From the NCBI RefSeq assembly GCF_904846695.1, contig NZ_CAJHBR010000005.1, positions 1-64,000 of the forward strand: a stretch of DNA of 64,000 nucleotides, in the 5' to 3' direction. Made by a program: the position numbers and the translations under genes. Below are positions 47,795 through 57,040 of the stretch, piece after piece. This DNA comes from Psychrobacter urativorans (lineage in GTDB: Bacteria > Pseudomonadota > Gammaproteobacteria > Pseudomonadales > Moraxellaceae). The notes beneath the pieces were generated by a model. The model was not told the DNA's origin. It made no database searches and saw only the letters and a list, made by a program, of their open reading frames with translations. Position 1 is the stretch's first letter. Each line of letters begins with the position of its first letter.

Positions 47795-49264
47795 TTACAC
47801 ATTGTCTGCGGTAGAGAGCGTGCTAGTGTCGTTATCAACAATAGGGTCTTCACGAGGGATAAATTTATTTAACACCACCCATAGCAAGCCGAATAGTGGT
47901 GATAACCAGCAAGCAAAGGCGAATGGCGCGTACGTTAGCGTGGCAATACCTAGCGTCGCTGCAACAAAGCTACCGCCCATGTTCCAAGGAATTAGCGGAG
48001 ATAATAGGGTGCCGGTATCTTCGATAGAGCGGGTAAGCGTGGTGCGCTTGTAGCCCATCTCTTGATACTTGTCTTTGAGCAGACGACCTGGCAAGACTAG
48101 CGTGGTGTAGACATCACCGATCAGCGTGCCGACACCGATAGTGCTAGCATAAGTGGTGAACACTAAACCAAAACGCGACTTCACTATATTATTGATTTTG
48201 GCCATGATGGCTTTTAGCGTGCCGTAATGCTCGATGGAGCCAACGAACGCTAAGGCAAAGATAGTCAAGGTCACCACCCAAGTCATCGACATCACGCCGC
48301 CTTTAGACAGCAGTTGATCGACCACCGCAAAACCGGTCTCGCTAACAAAACCGTTTTGTAGAACTTTAAAAATCTCATCAACACCCACGCCTTGCATAAA
48401 GAAGGCGACTAGACCGGCGACCACTACCCCTGATAGGACGGTTGGAATGGCAGGCATCTTCATAACTGCAGCAATGACAACGACAACAGCTGGCAATAAA
48501 GTAACAATGCTTAGGTTATAGTTGGCAGCTAGTGAGGCTTGGATTTCTTTGATTGATGTTAAATCGACGTTTTCTGCGCCATAGCCCATGCCAATCCAAG
48601 CATAAAGAATGATGGCGGTAATCATGGCGGGTACGGTAGTGGGTAACATGCCGCGGATGTGATCCCAAAGATCAACGCCGGCAGCCGCTGGGGTTAAGTT
48701 GGTGGTATCCGATAGTGGAGACATTTTGTCGCCAAAAAAAGCACCAGAAACAATAGCACCACCTGTCAGTGAAGGCGGGATACCCAAGCCTAGGCCAATT
48801 CCCATCATAGCCAGACCGACCGTACCCACCGTGCCCCACGAGGTGCCCGTTGCCAATGAAATAATGGCGCAAATGATACAAACAGAGACTAGAAAAGAGG
48901 ACGGAGAGAAAACGCTAAATCCGTAATAAAGGATAGTGGGAACGGTACCAGCGATAATCCAAGCGCCGATAAGCATGCCGACACCCATCAAGATAATCAT
49001 GGCGGGCAGACCAATTTTTACCACTTTTAAAAAGCGCTCTTCCATGCCCTCCCAGCTGCGACCACGGATCTTCATAAACAGACCGGTGATTAAGATGCCA
49101 CACGCGAGCGGAATATGCGGGGTAAAGTCTTTAAAGACAAAGAACTGTACCATCAGGAGAATGGCCGTTAATACCAGCGGAGCAATATCTAGCAGGAAGC
49201 TAGAAGAAGGGTCATAACCTTCGATATCTGGGTTTGGTGACTTGTGCGGGGTTTGTGTATTCAT
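47795..49264 (-). CDS. NhaC-family transporter, possibly for lysine or pipecolate
   Basis: Polytopic inner-membrane protein of the NhaC antiporter family (489 residues from the ATG at 49264, which has AGG upstream; an earlier ORF start adds 13 residues). Family marks include the internal sequence TGTSWGTVGTVGLAMMGIG, AFFGDKMSPLSDTTNLTPAAAG and IGDVYTTLVLPGR. NhaC proteins exchange Na+ for H+ or organic solutes; some, such as the LysW candidate named from lysine-riboswitch regulons, are proposed amino-acid carriers. Here it is packed between amaB and amaA with a 17-base gap to amaA, which favours lysine or pipecolate import. Plain Na+/H+ exchange remains possible. Confidence 0.85.
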   Translation of the reverse strand: MNTQTPHKSPNPDIEGYDPSSSFLLDIAPLVLTAILLMVQFFVFKDFTPHIPLACGILITGLFMKIRGRSWEGMEERFLKVVKIGLPAMIILMGVGMLIGAWIIAGTVPTILYYGFSVFSPSSFLVSVCIICAIISLATGTSWGTVGTVGLAMMGIGLGLGIPPSLTGGAIVSGAFFGDKMSPLSDTTNLTPAAAGVDLWDHIRGMLPTTVPAMITAIILYAWIGMGYGAENVDLTSIKEIQASLAANYNLSIVTLLPAVVVVIAAVMKMPAIPTVLSGVVVAGLVAFFMQGVGVDEIFKVLQNGFVSETGFAVVDQLLSKGGVMSMTWVVTLTIFALAFVGSIEHYGTLKAIMAKINNIVKSRFGLVFTTYASTIGVGTLIGDVYTTLVLPGRLLKDKYQEMGYKRTTLTRSIEDTGTLLSPLIPWNMGGSFVAATLGIATLTYAPFAFACWLSPLFGLLWVVLNKFIPREDPIVDNDTSTLSTADNV

Positions 49265-49779
49265 GATATATCTACCTATCCTAGTAGTTAAAACCAAATC
49301 CATTGGTATATAGTCGTAGTACGGTGTTGCTGATTGGTCAATCTGAAACCAAGCTAGTGACCTAAGCCACCTGTAAACATAGTTTTAAATTAAATAACCA
49401 ATTAAAACAATAACTTAGAAATTACCCTAAACAATAAAATATTGCCACCTGTCAAAACAGATGTTTAAAAAGTATCAGTTAATAATTAAAATAAAAGAAG
49501 TTAAAACAAATAAAGCGTTAAAATTTAATATTGATTCAGACCTTTAATAGCCCTTTTAAGGATTATTAATCATCTAAAAACTTACTAAAAAGCTTACATA
49601 GAATGGCAATAAAAAATAATACAAACTGGGCTTAGGGTTAGTCTTTTTTTTATAATCAGTCTAGATTATTCGTTCGCCTATCTACGAAGATTAAAGGGCA
49701 GTTAAGCGCACATAACGCGCGCTTAACTGAATAAAAATACAATTGGCGCTTGTGTAAATAGAGCTAGAATTGCTAGCAA
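49265..49779. other. AT-rich spacer between amaB and the NhaC-type gene
   Basis: 515 bases. A perfect 11-bp stem, CAGTTAAGCGC (49699-49709) with GCGCTTAACTG (49719-49729), lies about 50 bases after the amaB stop and could weaken or end transcription. The remaining AT-rich part may carry a second promoter for the downstream half of the cluster. Confidence 0.5.
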
Positions 49780-51270
49780 TTAACCGAAGTTAATGCCCTG
49801 TGCTAGAGGTAGCTCAGTGGAGTAGTTGACCGTGTTGGTCTGACGACGCATGTAGTTTTTCCACGCATCAGAACCGGACTCACGACCACCGCCGGTTTCT
49901 TTTTCGCCGCCGAATGCACCACCAATCTCAGCACCACTAGTACCGATGTTGACGTTAGCAATACCACAGTCACTACCGCGAGCGCTTAAGAACAGCTCAG
50001 CTTCACGTAAGTCATTGGTAAAGACACAAGAGGATAGGCCTTGTGGTACATCGTTTTGCATCTCTAAGGCTTCGTCGAATTCTGTGTAGGTCATGACGTA
50101 TAAGATAGGCGCGAAAGTCTCATGACGCACCACATCATTTTGCTCATCCATCTCCACGATGGCAGGCGTGACATAGTAGGCGTTCGGATACTTATCTTGT
50201 AAGACCCGCTCACCACCAGTGACTTTACCGCCGGCTGCACGAGCTTTGGTTAACGAGTCTTGCATGTTATTAAAGCTGTCTTCGTCGATGAGTGGGCCGA
50301 CCAAATTGCCTTCTAGCGGATGACCGATGCTCACGGTTGAGTAAGCAGCTTTTACGCGCGGTAAGATGTCGTCTTTTACAGACTCGTGAACGAATAGACG
50401 GCGCAGCGAGGTACAACGCTGACCGGCTGTTCCGACTGCTGAGAATAGAATGCCGCGTAGGGCTAAGTCTAAATCAGCACTTGGCGCTAGGATCATGGCG
50501 TTGTTACCACCGAGCTCAAGCAAAGACTTACCAAAGCGCTCAGCGACTTTAGGCCCTACGATTCTGCCCATACGGGTACTACCCGTGGCACTGACTAGAG
50601 CTACGTCTTTATGTTCAACCAAAGCATTACCGACATCGGCTTCGCCCAACAGAATTTGCGACAAGTTAGCAGGCGCATCACCAAATTTAGCCAATGCTTT
50701 CTCAAACAGCGCTTGGCAAGCAATGGCAGTTAGGGGGGTTTTTTCTGAAGGCTTCCAAATTACTGGGTTACCACAAACTAAAGCTAGTGCGGTATTCCAT
50801 GACCAAACGGCGACTGGGAAGTTAAAAGCAGAGATCACAGCGATGACACCTAGTGGCTGCCAAGTTTCACGCATGTGGTGACCCGGACGCTCTGAGGCGA
50901 TGGTTAGGCCATAAAGCTGACGAGACAGACCTACTGCAAAGTCACAGATATCTATCATCTCTTGGACTTCACCTAGGCCTTCTTGTTTGATTTTACCGGC
51001 TTCTAAAGAGACTAGAGCGCCTAGATTTTCTTTATGCTCACGCAGCACTTCGCCCAAAATACGGACCAATTCGCCACGCTTAGGAGCGGGTACTGTACGC
51101 CATTCTTTGAAGGCTTTTTTAGCATTTTGAATTTGGCTGTCGACATCGCTCACTTGGTGCAAAGCGACCTTACCAATGACTTCGCCATCAATAGGGCTCT
51201 GGACTGCGAAATCACCCGCTTGGTACTGGCTCTCATCAACGCCCATGGCCGACATATATTGCTTAATCAT
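49780..51270 (-). CDS. amaB: Aldehyde dehydrogenase, probable aminoadipate-semialdehyde dehydrogenase
   Basis: NAD(P)-dependent aldehyde dehydrogenase close to AmaB/antiquitin, which oxidises piperideine-6-carboxylate (the cyclic form of aminoadipate semialdehyde) to 2-aminoadipate. The start at 51270 (MIKQYMSAMGVDESQY) has AAGGAG six bases ahead and gives 496 residues, the length of P. putida AmaB. ISAFNFPVAVWSWNTALALV, the catalytic Glu252 in LLELGGNN and Cys286 in GQRCTSLRRLFVHES are visible. The N-terminal style and GGGRESGSDAWKNYMRRQT at the end are typical of this subfamily. Confidence 0.92.
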   Translation of the reverse strand: MIKQYMSAMGVDESQYQAGDFAVQSPIDGEVIGKVALHQVSDVDSQIQNAKKAFKEWRTVPAPKRGELVRILGEVLREHKENLGALVSLEAGKIKQEGLGEVQEMIDICDFAVGLSRQLYGLTIASERPGHHMRETWQPLGVIAVISAFNFPVAVWSWNTALALVCGNPVIWKPSEKTPLTAIACQALFEKALAKFGDAPANLSQILLGEADVGNALVEHKDVALVSATGSTRMGRIVGPKVAERFGKSLLELGGNNAMILAPSADLDLALRGILFSAVGTAGQRCTSLRRLFVHESVKDDILPRVKAAYSTVSIGHPLEGNLVGPLIDEDSFNNMQDSLTKARAAGGKVTGGERVLQDKYPNAYYVTPAIVEMDEQNDVVRHETFAPILYVMTYTEFDEALEMQNDVPQGLSSCVFTNDLREAELFLSARGSDCGIANVNIGTSGAEIGGAFGGEKETGGGRESGSDAWKNYMRRQTNTVNYSTELPLAQGINFG

Positions 51271-51439
51271 ACTGACTCCTTTGTATAGTATTTTATTACG
51301 TCCTTGCAGACCTATTAAACTACCCTGCCGCCGCGTAAGTTGCAAAATAATAAATTTCTTGCTGTCATTCATTTTTGGAATGGCACATCAAACTTATGGG
51401 ATTAAAGCTGACTTAATCATAGTTCTAACTAGTCATTAG

Positions 51440-52858
51440 CTAGGCCACCTGCTGTAAAGACGCTAAACATGCCTGTAGGCTGTTATCTTGCATCTGCTGG
51501 TATAGTGCTAACTCATCCTGCACACTCGCTCCTAAAGCTTGCTCAAACTCTTGTTGATTAGACTGCCCCTCATAGCTGCTGGCGGTATCACTGTGTAGAT
51601 TGGACTGGAAGATACCGGCCGCACTGACTGGCAAAAAGTCTTCATAAATAATCGGCTCGATACGAATAACGCCTTGCTCAATCAACTGTTGTAAATTATC
51701 AGTAGAAATCTCCAAGCCTGTTAATTCTGCAGAATCAGTCTTAGTAGGTTGATAATGGAAATAAGCCAGCTGTTGCTCGTGCAGCGCTTGATAGTCGTCT
51801 GGGAAGGCGACAAAAGACTCGCTTAACAATTGGTAATACTGCTCAGCGTTTTTTTCATTTGGTGTTGCGCCTAACTTTTCACGGGCCTCACTAAGCAATT
51901 GATCGTACAAGGCTCGGCCTTTTGGGGTTAACGCGACACCGCGCTGTTCAATCTCACCAAAGCGAGCGGTATGCTGGCCGGATTGGTACTGACCATCGGC
52001 CCCTTTAAAGCTCACGGGTTCTACCAATGCCTTAAAGCTGGTCTGGCGGAGCAGAATTGGGCAGTTGCGGCGCGGCGGCCCTTCGATGATAGCTTTCGGC
52101 GGAATACCGCGGGCTTTCATGCCTTGCTGCACGGCATCAATATCTAACGTCCGTGGGGTTAAATGGTTGATATGCGGCCCTTTAAACCCGACCACATCGG
52201 CAATCAATTGATGCTGACTGGCCAACTGCTCATAGATATCTTTGGCAATAGGTGACTGCTCATGCCAGCGGAAGGTCTCTAGCGCTTCTTGCACGAATTG
52301 CTCGCCCTGTTCTTGAGTTAGACCACCCTCTTGCTCATAAGTTGCAATCAGTTTGACCGCGCCATCGGTAAAGATATTGCGGGCATCTAGAGCGGCTTGG
52401 GCTTGTTGCTTCAGCGTCTCATCACCGATTAAATCTAAACGCAATAGTGAGGTAAATACGCGGAACGGGCTGTTATTTAATGACGTCGTATCCACCGCAC
52501 GAAACGCCGTAGAATGCACCGGCACGCCTGCAGGAGCTAGGTCATAATAGCCCACCGGCTGCATGCCCATAACTGCGAATAAGCGACGCATCATCGCCAA
52601 CTCTGCCGCAGTCCCCAAACGAATCGCGCCATGACGCTCCATACTCAGTCTATCGATTTCACCCGTATGTTTAAGCTGGGTGGCAATCTCAGGTTGCCGG
52701 GTTAATACTCCCTCATTGACCTCAGCCACCAACTCCATCAAATCGGTATAGAGTGGCACTTCTTTTTGGTACATCTTCGACATGACGAGTGAGAAGCTAT
52801 GACGAATCACATCACTGCTCATGAAGTCTTGGTTTGAACTCAACTGATCCGAACTCAC
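51440..52858 (-). CDS. hglS: 2-oxoadipate dioxygenase/decarboxylase (DUF1338, HglS)
   Basis: Non-haem iron enzyme of the DUF1338 family. The characterised P. putida protein turns 2-oxoadipate into D-2-hydroxyglutarate with loss of CO2. The 472 residues show RHGAIRLGT (His76 as a metal ligand and Arg80 as the substrate contact), GPHINHLTPRTLD (second histidine near 229-232) and ARFGEIEQRGVALTP (glutamate ligand), as well as PVHSTAFRAVD. Metal-site assignments follow my recall of the published structure. It starts at GTG with AAGGGG upstream. It stands 66 bases after the aminotransferase gene that would make its substrate. Confidence 0.9.
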   Translation of the reverse strand: MSSDQLSSNQDFMSSDVIRHSFSLVMSKMYQKEVPLYTDLMELVAEVNEGVLTRQPEIATQLKHTGEIDRLSMERHGAIRLGTAAELAMMRRLFAVMGMQPVGYYDLAPAGVPVHSTAFRAVDTTSLNNSPFRVFTSLLRLDLIGDETLKQQAQAALDARNIFTDGAVKLIATYEQEGGLTQEQGEQFVQEALETFRWHEQSPIAKDIYEQLASQHQLIADVVGFKGPHINHLTPRTLDIDAVQQGMKARGIPPKAIIEGPPRRNCPILLRQTSFKALVEPVSFKGADGQYQSGQHTARFGEIEQRGVALTPKGRALYDQLLSEAREKLGATPNEKNAEQYYQLLSESFVAFPDDYQALHEQQLAYFHYQPTKTDSAELTGLEISTDNLQQLIEQGVIRIEPIIYEDFLPVSAAGIFQSNLHSDTASSYEGQSNQQEFEQALGASVQDELALYQQMQDNSLQACLASLQQVA

Positions 52859-52924
52859 GGTTATTCCCCTTAAATTGGCTTAAATAACAAAACAGATAGG
52901 CAAAAACGTTTACTAAGTTGACTG

Positions 52925-54193
52925 CTAAATAGGCAGCTCATTAGGAATGGACGCCAAAATGTCCTTTAAGATATCGAGGCCTTCTTGCAAAGTCTCAGGC
53001 TCTATGGTTAATGGCGGTAATAGACGAATAATATGACGGTATTTGCCGCTCGGCATCAATAGCAGACCCTGCTTACGACCTTCCGTTAAAATGTAAGCCA
53101 TTACGCTCGGATGCGTACCGTGAGAAGGGTGGCGCAGCTCGATACCACGCATAGTGCCGATACCCGTTAGACCGTATAGCCAAGGGGTCAGAGCCTCTTG
53201 TTGCCATTGCTCAATCGTCGCTTGAATAGTCTGCTGATAATGTTTGGCGGAATCCCAAACAGCGTCCTCCATCATAATATCAAGAGTGGCATTAGCAGCC
53301 GCACAAGCTACCGGATTGCCCGAATAAGTGCCGCCCAAGCTGCCTTTAGGTAGGCCATTCATCACGCTACCTTTGCCAATAACCGCACCTAATGGCATGC
53401 CGCCAGCTATACTTTTGCCCAGCAAAATCATATCGGGTTCGATCCCTAAATGACTGAACGCAAAGGGCATGCCGGTACGGCCAAAGCCGGATTGAATCTC
53501 ATCCATAATCAGCAAGATGCCGTTGTCATCACAGAATTTACGCAGATACTGAGCAAATTCTGGCGACATCAATTGAAAGCCGCCCTCGCCTTGCACTGGC
53601 TCCATGATGACAGCGCCAATGTTATGAATATCGGTTTCAACTTCGAATAGGCGCAGCAAAGCGTCAATGGCCTGCTGGTCACTGATGTCATTGTCGGGGC
53701 TTGGGAATGGAATATGGTAGACGCTGCCAGCAAGAGGGCCAAGACCGCGTTTATAGGGAGCCACTTTACCGTTGAGGTTGACGGCGGCAAGGGTACGGCC
53801 ATGAAAGCCACCATCAAAGGCGATGACACCGACCCGGCCAGTCTTCATACGTGCGACTTTAATCGCATTTTCGGTGGCTTCGGCCCCGCAGTTGGTCAGC
53901 ATGCCCGCCAGCTCGCCTTCGATGGGTATCAAATCGCAGAGTCTAGGCATCAGGGTTTGGTAAGAGACGTGTGCGGCCGCATTGTAGGCGTAGTGGATGA
54001 GGTTTTGTGACTGCTCGACGATAGCGTCGACGATGTGCGGGTGGCAATGGCCAAAGTTTAATACCCCGATACCGCCAACGAAATCGATATAGCGCTTGCC
54101 ATCGGTATCCCAAACGTGCGCATTTTTGCCTTTGCTAAGCGTCACTGGATGCACCATTGTGAATGCATCGGTAACGTTATATAACGAATCCAT
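52925..54193 (-). CDS. Class III aminotransferase, likely 2-aminoadipate transaminase
   Basis: PLP-dependent aminotransferase related to GabT (422 residues). GGIGVLNFGHCHP, the TNCGAEATENAIKVAR phosphate-binding segment, DEIQSGFGRTG (Asp231) and the PLP lysine in LLGKSIAGGMPLGAV (Lys260) are present. GabT-type enzymes remove omega-amino groups, but a P. putida relative (PP_4108) acts on 2-aminoadipate. Sitting first in the cluster and just before hglS, it probably makes 2-oxoadipate. 4-Aminobutyrate or lysine epsilon-transamination are alternatives that sequence cannot exclude. Confidence 0.85.
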   Translation of the reverse strand: MDSLYNVTDAFTMVHPVTLSKGKNAHVWDTDGKRYIDFVGGIGVLNFGHCHPHIVDAIVEQSQNLIHYAYNAAAHVSYQTLMPRLCDLIPIEGELAGMLTNCGAEATENAIKVARMKTGRVGVIAFDGGFHGRTLAAVNLNGKVAPYKRGLGPLAGSVYHIPFPSPDNDISDQQAIDALLRLFEVETDIHNIGAVIMEPVQGEGGFQLMSPEFAQYLRKFCDDNGILLIMDEIQSGFGRTGMPFAFSHLGIEPDMILLGKSIAGGMPLGAVIGKGSVMNGLPKGSLGGTYSGNPVACAAANATLDIMMEDAVWDSAKHYQQTIQATIEQWQQEALTPWLYGLTGIGTMRGIELRHPSHGTHPSVMAYILTEGRKQGLLLMPSGKYRHIIRLLPPLTIEPETLQEGLDILKDILASIPNELPI

Positions 54194-54473
54194 GACCGTC
54201 TCTCACCTTCCTTGAGTTAGACCCTCATTTCAACAAAACCACAGGATTTGAGCAAACGAATAATAGTTGGGCAGGCCTTCCTTTTTGTCATTGCCAGTTA
54301 ACATTTTACTCATGACCGCCAGAACATTACCAAAACACAGCCAAAACACAGCAACAAAATAACCGCTATAGCATGCTCGGAAAATCTGCATACAATGGCT
54401 CTGTGGCAAACTGCTACTGTCTTCTCCTAGCCCTTTTTCGTCTTATAGTAAAATTCATTATTTGTAACTGATA

Positions 54474-55451
54474 TTATTCATGACTAACGCTGTTAAAAGT
54501 AATCCCTAACGAACCGGCCAATTCAATCTGACTGTGGCTCGAGGTTTCCAGATAGCTCGCTATCCAGGCTTGCATCACTTTGGTTTTATGCGAATTTCCA
54601 AGCGACAATGGGAACGACATGTAATAAGACCCTCTGCCCTTAGCTGAATAACTCCACGCGGTAACCAATTGACCCGATTGCAGCTCGGGAGCGACCAAAC
54701 GTAGCGGCACTAAAGCTACTCCATAACCGCTTAAAGCTGCTGAAATACAAGCATGAAAGGTATCAAAACGTGGCCCTACGAAAGTCCCATCCAAGCTAAT
54801 AAGCTGCTGCTTAAAGTACTCATACCAAGCGCTCGGTCGTGAGCTCAATTGTAGCAAGACATGGCTGCCTAACTGCAGCGGTGGTAACGGTTGGCCCTGC
54901 AAATAATCAGGGTGGCAAACCGCCACACAGTACTCATCAAATAATTTGATAGTCTCCATTCCCGACCAAGTCCCCTCCCCATATAAGAACGCAATATCGA
55001 TATCGTGCTCTTCAGAGAAAAACGGCCCCACCTGCTCTTTGATCTCCAACCTAATCAAAGGATTAACCTGACTAAACCCTTGTAGCGCCGGAATCAGCCA
55101 GCGGGCACAAAAAGTCGGATGCGAGACCATTTTCAGTATTTCGACATTACTACTGTGCGACATCAGCTTGGTCGTGGCCGTCTCAATATTTTTTAGAATA
55201 TTGAGCACATCAATATAGTAATCTTTGCCCGCTGGCGTCAGCGAGATGCGCTGCGAAGTGCGATAAAACAAAGAAATATTGAGCATCTCTTCTAACTGCG
55301 CGACTTGCTTGCTCACGGCACTTTGCGTCATGTGCAGCTCTAAGGCGGCATTGGTAAAACTCAAATGGCGAGCTGCCGTCTCAAAGCACTGCATAGCAGT
55401 GGTTGAGGGGTATTTTCTGAAGGACAGAGGGTTGGAAGTATCTGGTTGCAT
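54474..55451 (-). CDS. LysR-type transcriptional regulator
   Basis: 325-residue LysR-family regulator. The N-terminal winged helix-turn-helix has TAMQCFETAARHLSFTNAA and HMTQSAVSKQVAQLEE, followed by LFYRTSQRISLTPAG. The effector domain has the GcvA-like style (DIAFLYGEGTWSGMETIKLF). It is in the same direction as the seven lysine-catabolic genes and 280 bases upstream of the first. Its position suggests it controls that cluster, and perhaps the divergent diaminopimelate dehydrogenase. Effector unknown; lysine, pipecolate or 2-aminoadipate are plausible. Confidence 0.9.
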   Translation of the reverse strand: MQPDTSNPLSFRKYPSTTAMQCFETAARHLSFTNAALELHMTQSAVSKQVAQLEEMLNISLFYRTSQRISLTPAGKDYYIDVLNILKNIETATTKLMSHSSNVEILKMVSHPTFCARWLIPALQGFSQVNPLIRLEIKEQVGPFFSEEHDIDIAFLYGEGTWSGMETIKLFDEYCVAVCHPDYLQGQPLPPLQLGSHVLLQLSSRPSAWYEYFKQQLISLDGTFVGPRFDTFHACISAALSGYGVALVPLRLVAPELQSGQLVTAWSYSAKGRGSYYMSFPLSLGNSHKTKVMQAWIASYLETSSHSQIELAGSLGITFNSVSHE

Positions 55452-55962
55452 AATATATTTTTTCTTATTTTTATGAGCGTAAAGGTGTAGTAGTTGCCCA
55501 AATAGTAACTAATAAATAACTGGTTATTAGTTACTACTTGACCGCTGCCCTCTGTTCAAAACTCTAACATTGAGCAAAGATAACTATAGATGCGGCTAAT
55601 CTTAACAAGAGCCTTGGCTAAGTTTCAATAAGCTTAGAAGGTTGTGTTAATCGATAAACTTCCACACTCGGCAAAATATAATGCATCAAGTCCTGTTATA
55701 GGCTGCATATCGAGGGGACTATAGTGAAAAACGGTCATTAAGTTGACTAGGAGCAGAAATTTATTACGGTAATCGCTTAACTGTCAGCTATAATCACAAT
55801 GTTTATGGACTACCTCTTTTTAAATTTTATTTTCTGCAAATAATAATACTGATAAGTGACGTGCAGCTTACGGCACACCCTTATCAGTTAACCTGTATTA
55901 CTTGATAAATATCACCTCAACAGTAACAGACTGTTCGCTACAATAACGTAAGGCTAATCATA
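55452..55962. promoter_or_regulatory. Divergent control region between the LysR gene and ddh
   Basis: 511 bases. ACTGATAAG (55848-55856) and CTTATCAGT (55880-55888) form a perfect 9-bp dyad 75 bases upstream of ddh, with GTGC/GCAC pairs inside. It could be an operator or a leader hairpin. Further LysR boxes are expected in this spacer but none was clear. Confidence 0.45.
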
Positions 55963-56958
55963 ATGACAGCAATAATTAGAGTTGCCATCGCCGGTTACGG
56001 CAACCTCGGACGCGGTACGCAAGCCGCTATTAAGCAAAATCCAGACATGCAGTTAGTCTGTGTATTTAGTCGCCGAGATCCCACTTCGGTCACCCTTATT
56101 GACAGCAGCATACCCGTCTATGCCATGGATGACATTGCGCAATACAAAGATGACATAGACGTACTGATCTTATGCGGCGGCTCTAAGTCAGATTTGCCCG
56201 AGCAAGGCCCAGCATTCGCAAGTCTTTTTAATATTGTCGACAGCTTCGATACTCACGCTAAGATTCCTGAGTACTTTGCCGCTCTTGATGCCCCTGCTAA
56301 GAAAGCTGGCAAAGTAGCTATGTTGTCGGTAGGTTGGGATCCTGGGCTGTTTTCTATCAACCGTTTATACGGCGAAGCCATTTTACCAGTCGGCGAAACT
56401 TATACCTTCTGGGGCAAGGGTTTAAGCCAAGGGCACTCAGATGCAGTACGTCGCGTCAATGGTGTTAAGTCGGGCGTGCAGTACACCCTTCCCTCAGAGT
56501 CTGCTATGGCACGAGTACGCAATGGCGAACAGCCCACGCTAAGCACCCGTGAGAAGCATACCCGCGAATGCTATATAGTGCTAGCCGATGGCGCCGATGC
56601 TGCTACTGTGCGCAATACTATAGTAACAATGCCGGACTACTTTGCTGACTATGACACCACCGTAAACTTCATCGACCAGCAGACTTTTGAGCGTGAACAT
56701 CAGCAAATGCCACATGGCGGCTTCGTCATTCGCAGTGGGGTTAGCGGCCTTGATGATGAGCAAAACAACCAAGTGCTGGAGTTTTCATTAAAGCTCGGCA
56801 GCAACCCTGAGTTTACCTCTAGCGTGCTGGTGGCTTATGCCCGTGCCGCTTATAAGATGAACTTGGCTGGCGAAACTGGAGCGAAAACGGTGCTCGATGT
56901 AGCCCCTAGCTTATTGTCACCTAAATCCCCAGCCCAACTGCGTAAAGAACTGCTGTAA
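55963..56958 (+). CDS. ddh: meso-Diaminopimelate D-dehydrogenase
   Basis: NADPH-dependent enzyme that interconverts meso-diaminopimelate and tetrahydrodipicolinate, the one-step route of lysine synthesis. The 331 residues align well with the Corynebacterium enzyme from memory: VAIAGYGNLGRGTQAAI (nucleotide fold), SVGWDPGLFSINRLY, FWGKGLSQGHSDAVRRV, GVQYTLPSES, MPDYFADYDTTVNFID and MPHGGFVI. Most gammaproteobacteria use the succinylase route, so its presence is notable. It diverges from the LysR gene of the lysine cluster. A terminator follows. It may work in lysine synthesis, in diaminopimelate recycling, or in breakdown. Confidence 0.95.
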   Translation: MTAIIRVAIAGYGNLGRGTQAAIKQNPDMQLVCVFSRRDPTSVTLIDSSIPVYAMDDIAQYKDDIDVLILCGGSKSDLPEQGPAFASLFNIVDSFDTHAKIPEYFAALDAPAKKAGKVAMLSVGWDPGLFSINRLYGEAILPVGETYTFWGKGLSQGHSDAVRRVNGVKSGVQYTLPSESAMARVRNGEQPTLSTREKHTRECYIVLADGADAATVRNTIVTMPDYFADYDTTVNFIDQQTFEREHQQMPHGGFVIRSGVSGLDDEQNNQVLEFSLKLGSNPEFTSSVLVAYARAAYKMNLAGETGAKTVLDVAPSLLSPKSPAQLRKELL

Positions 56959-57040
56959 ACTCTAGCGCTAAGCTAGAGACAAAAAAGCGCTAAGTTAAAA
57001 CAAAAAGCACCGAAGCATTTGAAGGCTTGGTGCTTTTTTT
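56959..57040. terminator. Double hairpin/terminator after ddh
   Basis: A first stem, CTCTAGC with GCTAGAG (56960-56978), lies two bases after the ddh stop. A second, AAAAAGCACC with GGTGCTTTTT (57002-57038), has A and T flanks and works in both directions. The rest of the 326-base spacer up to 57284 shows nothing I recognise. Confidence 0.85.
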
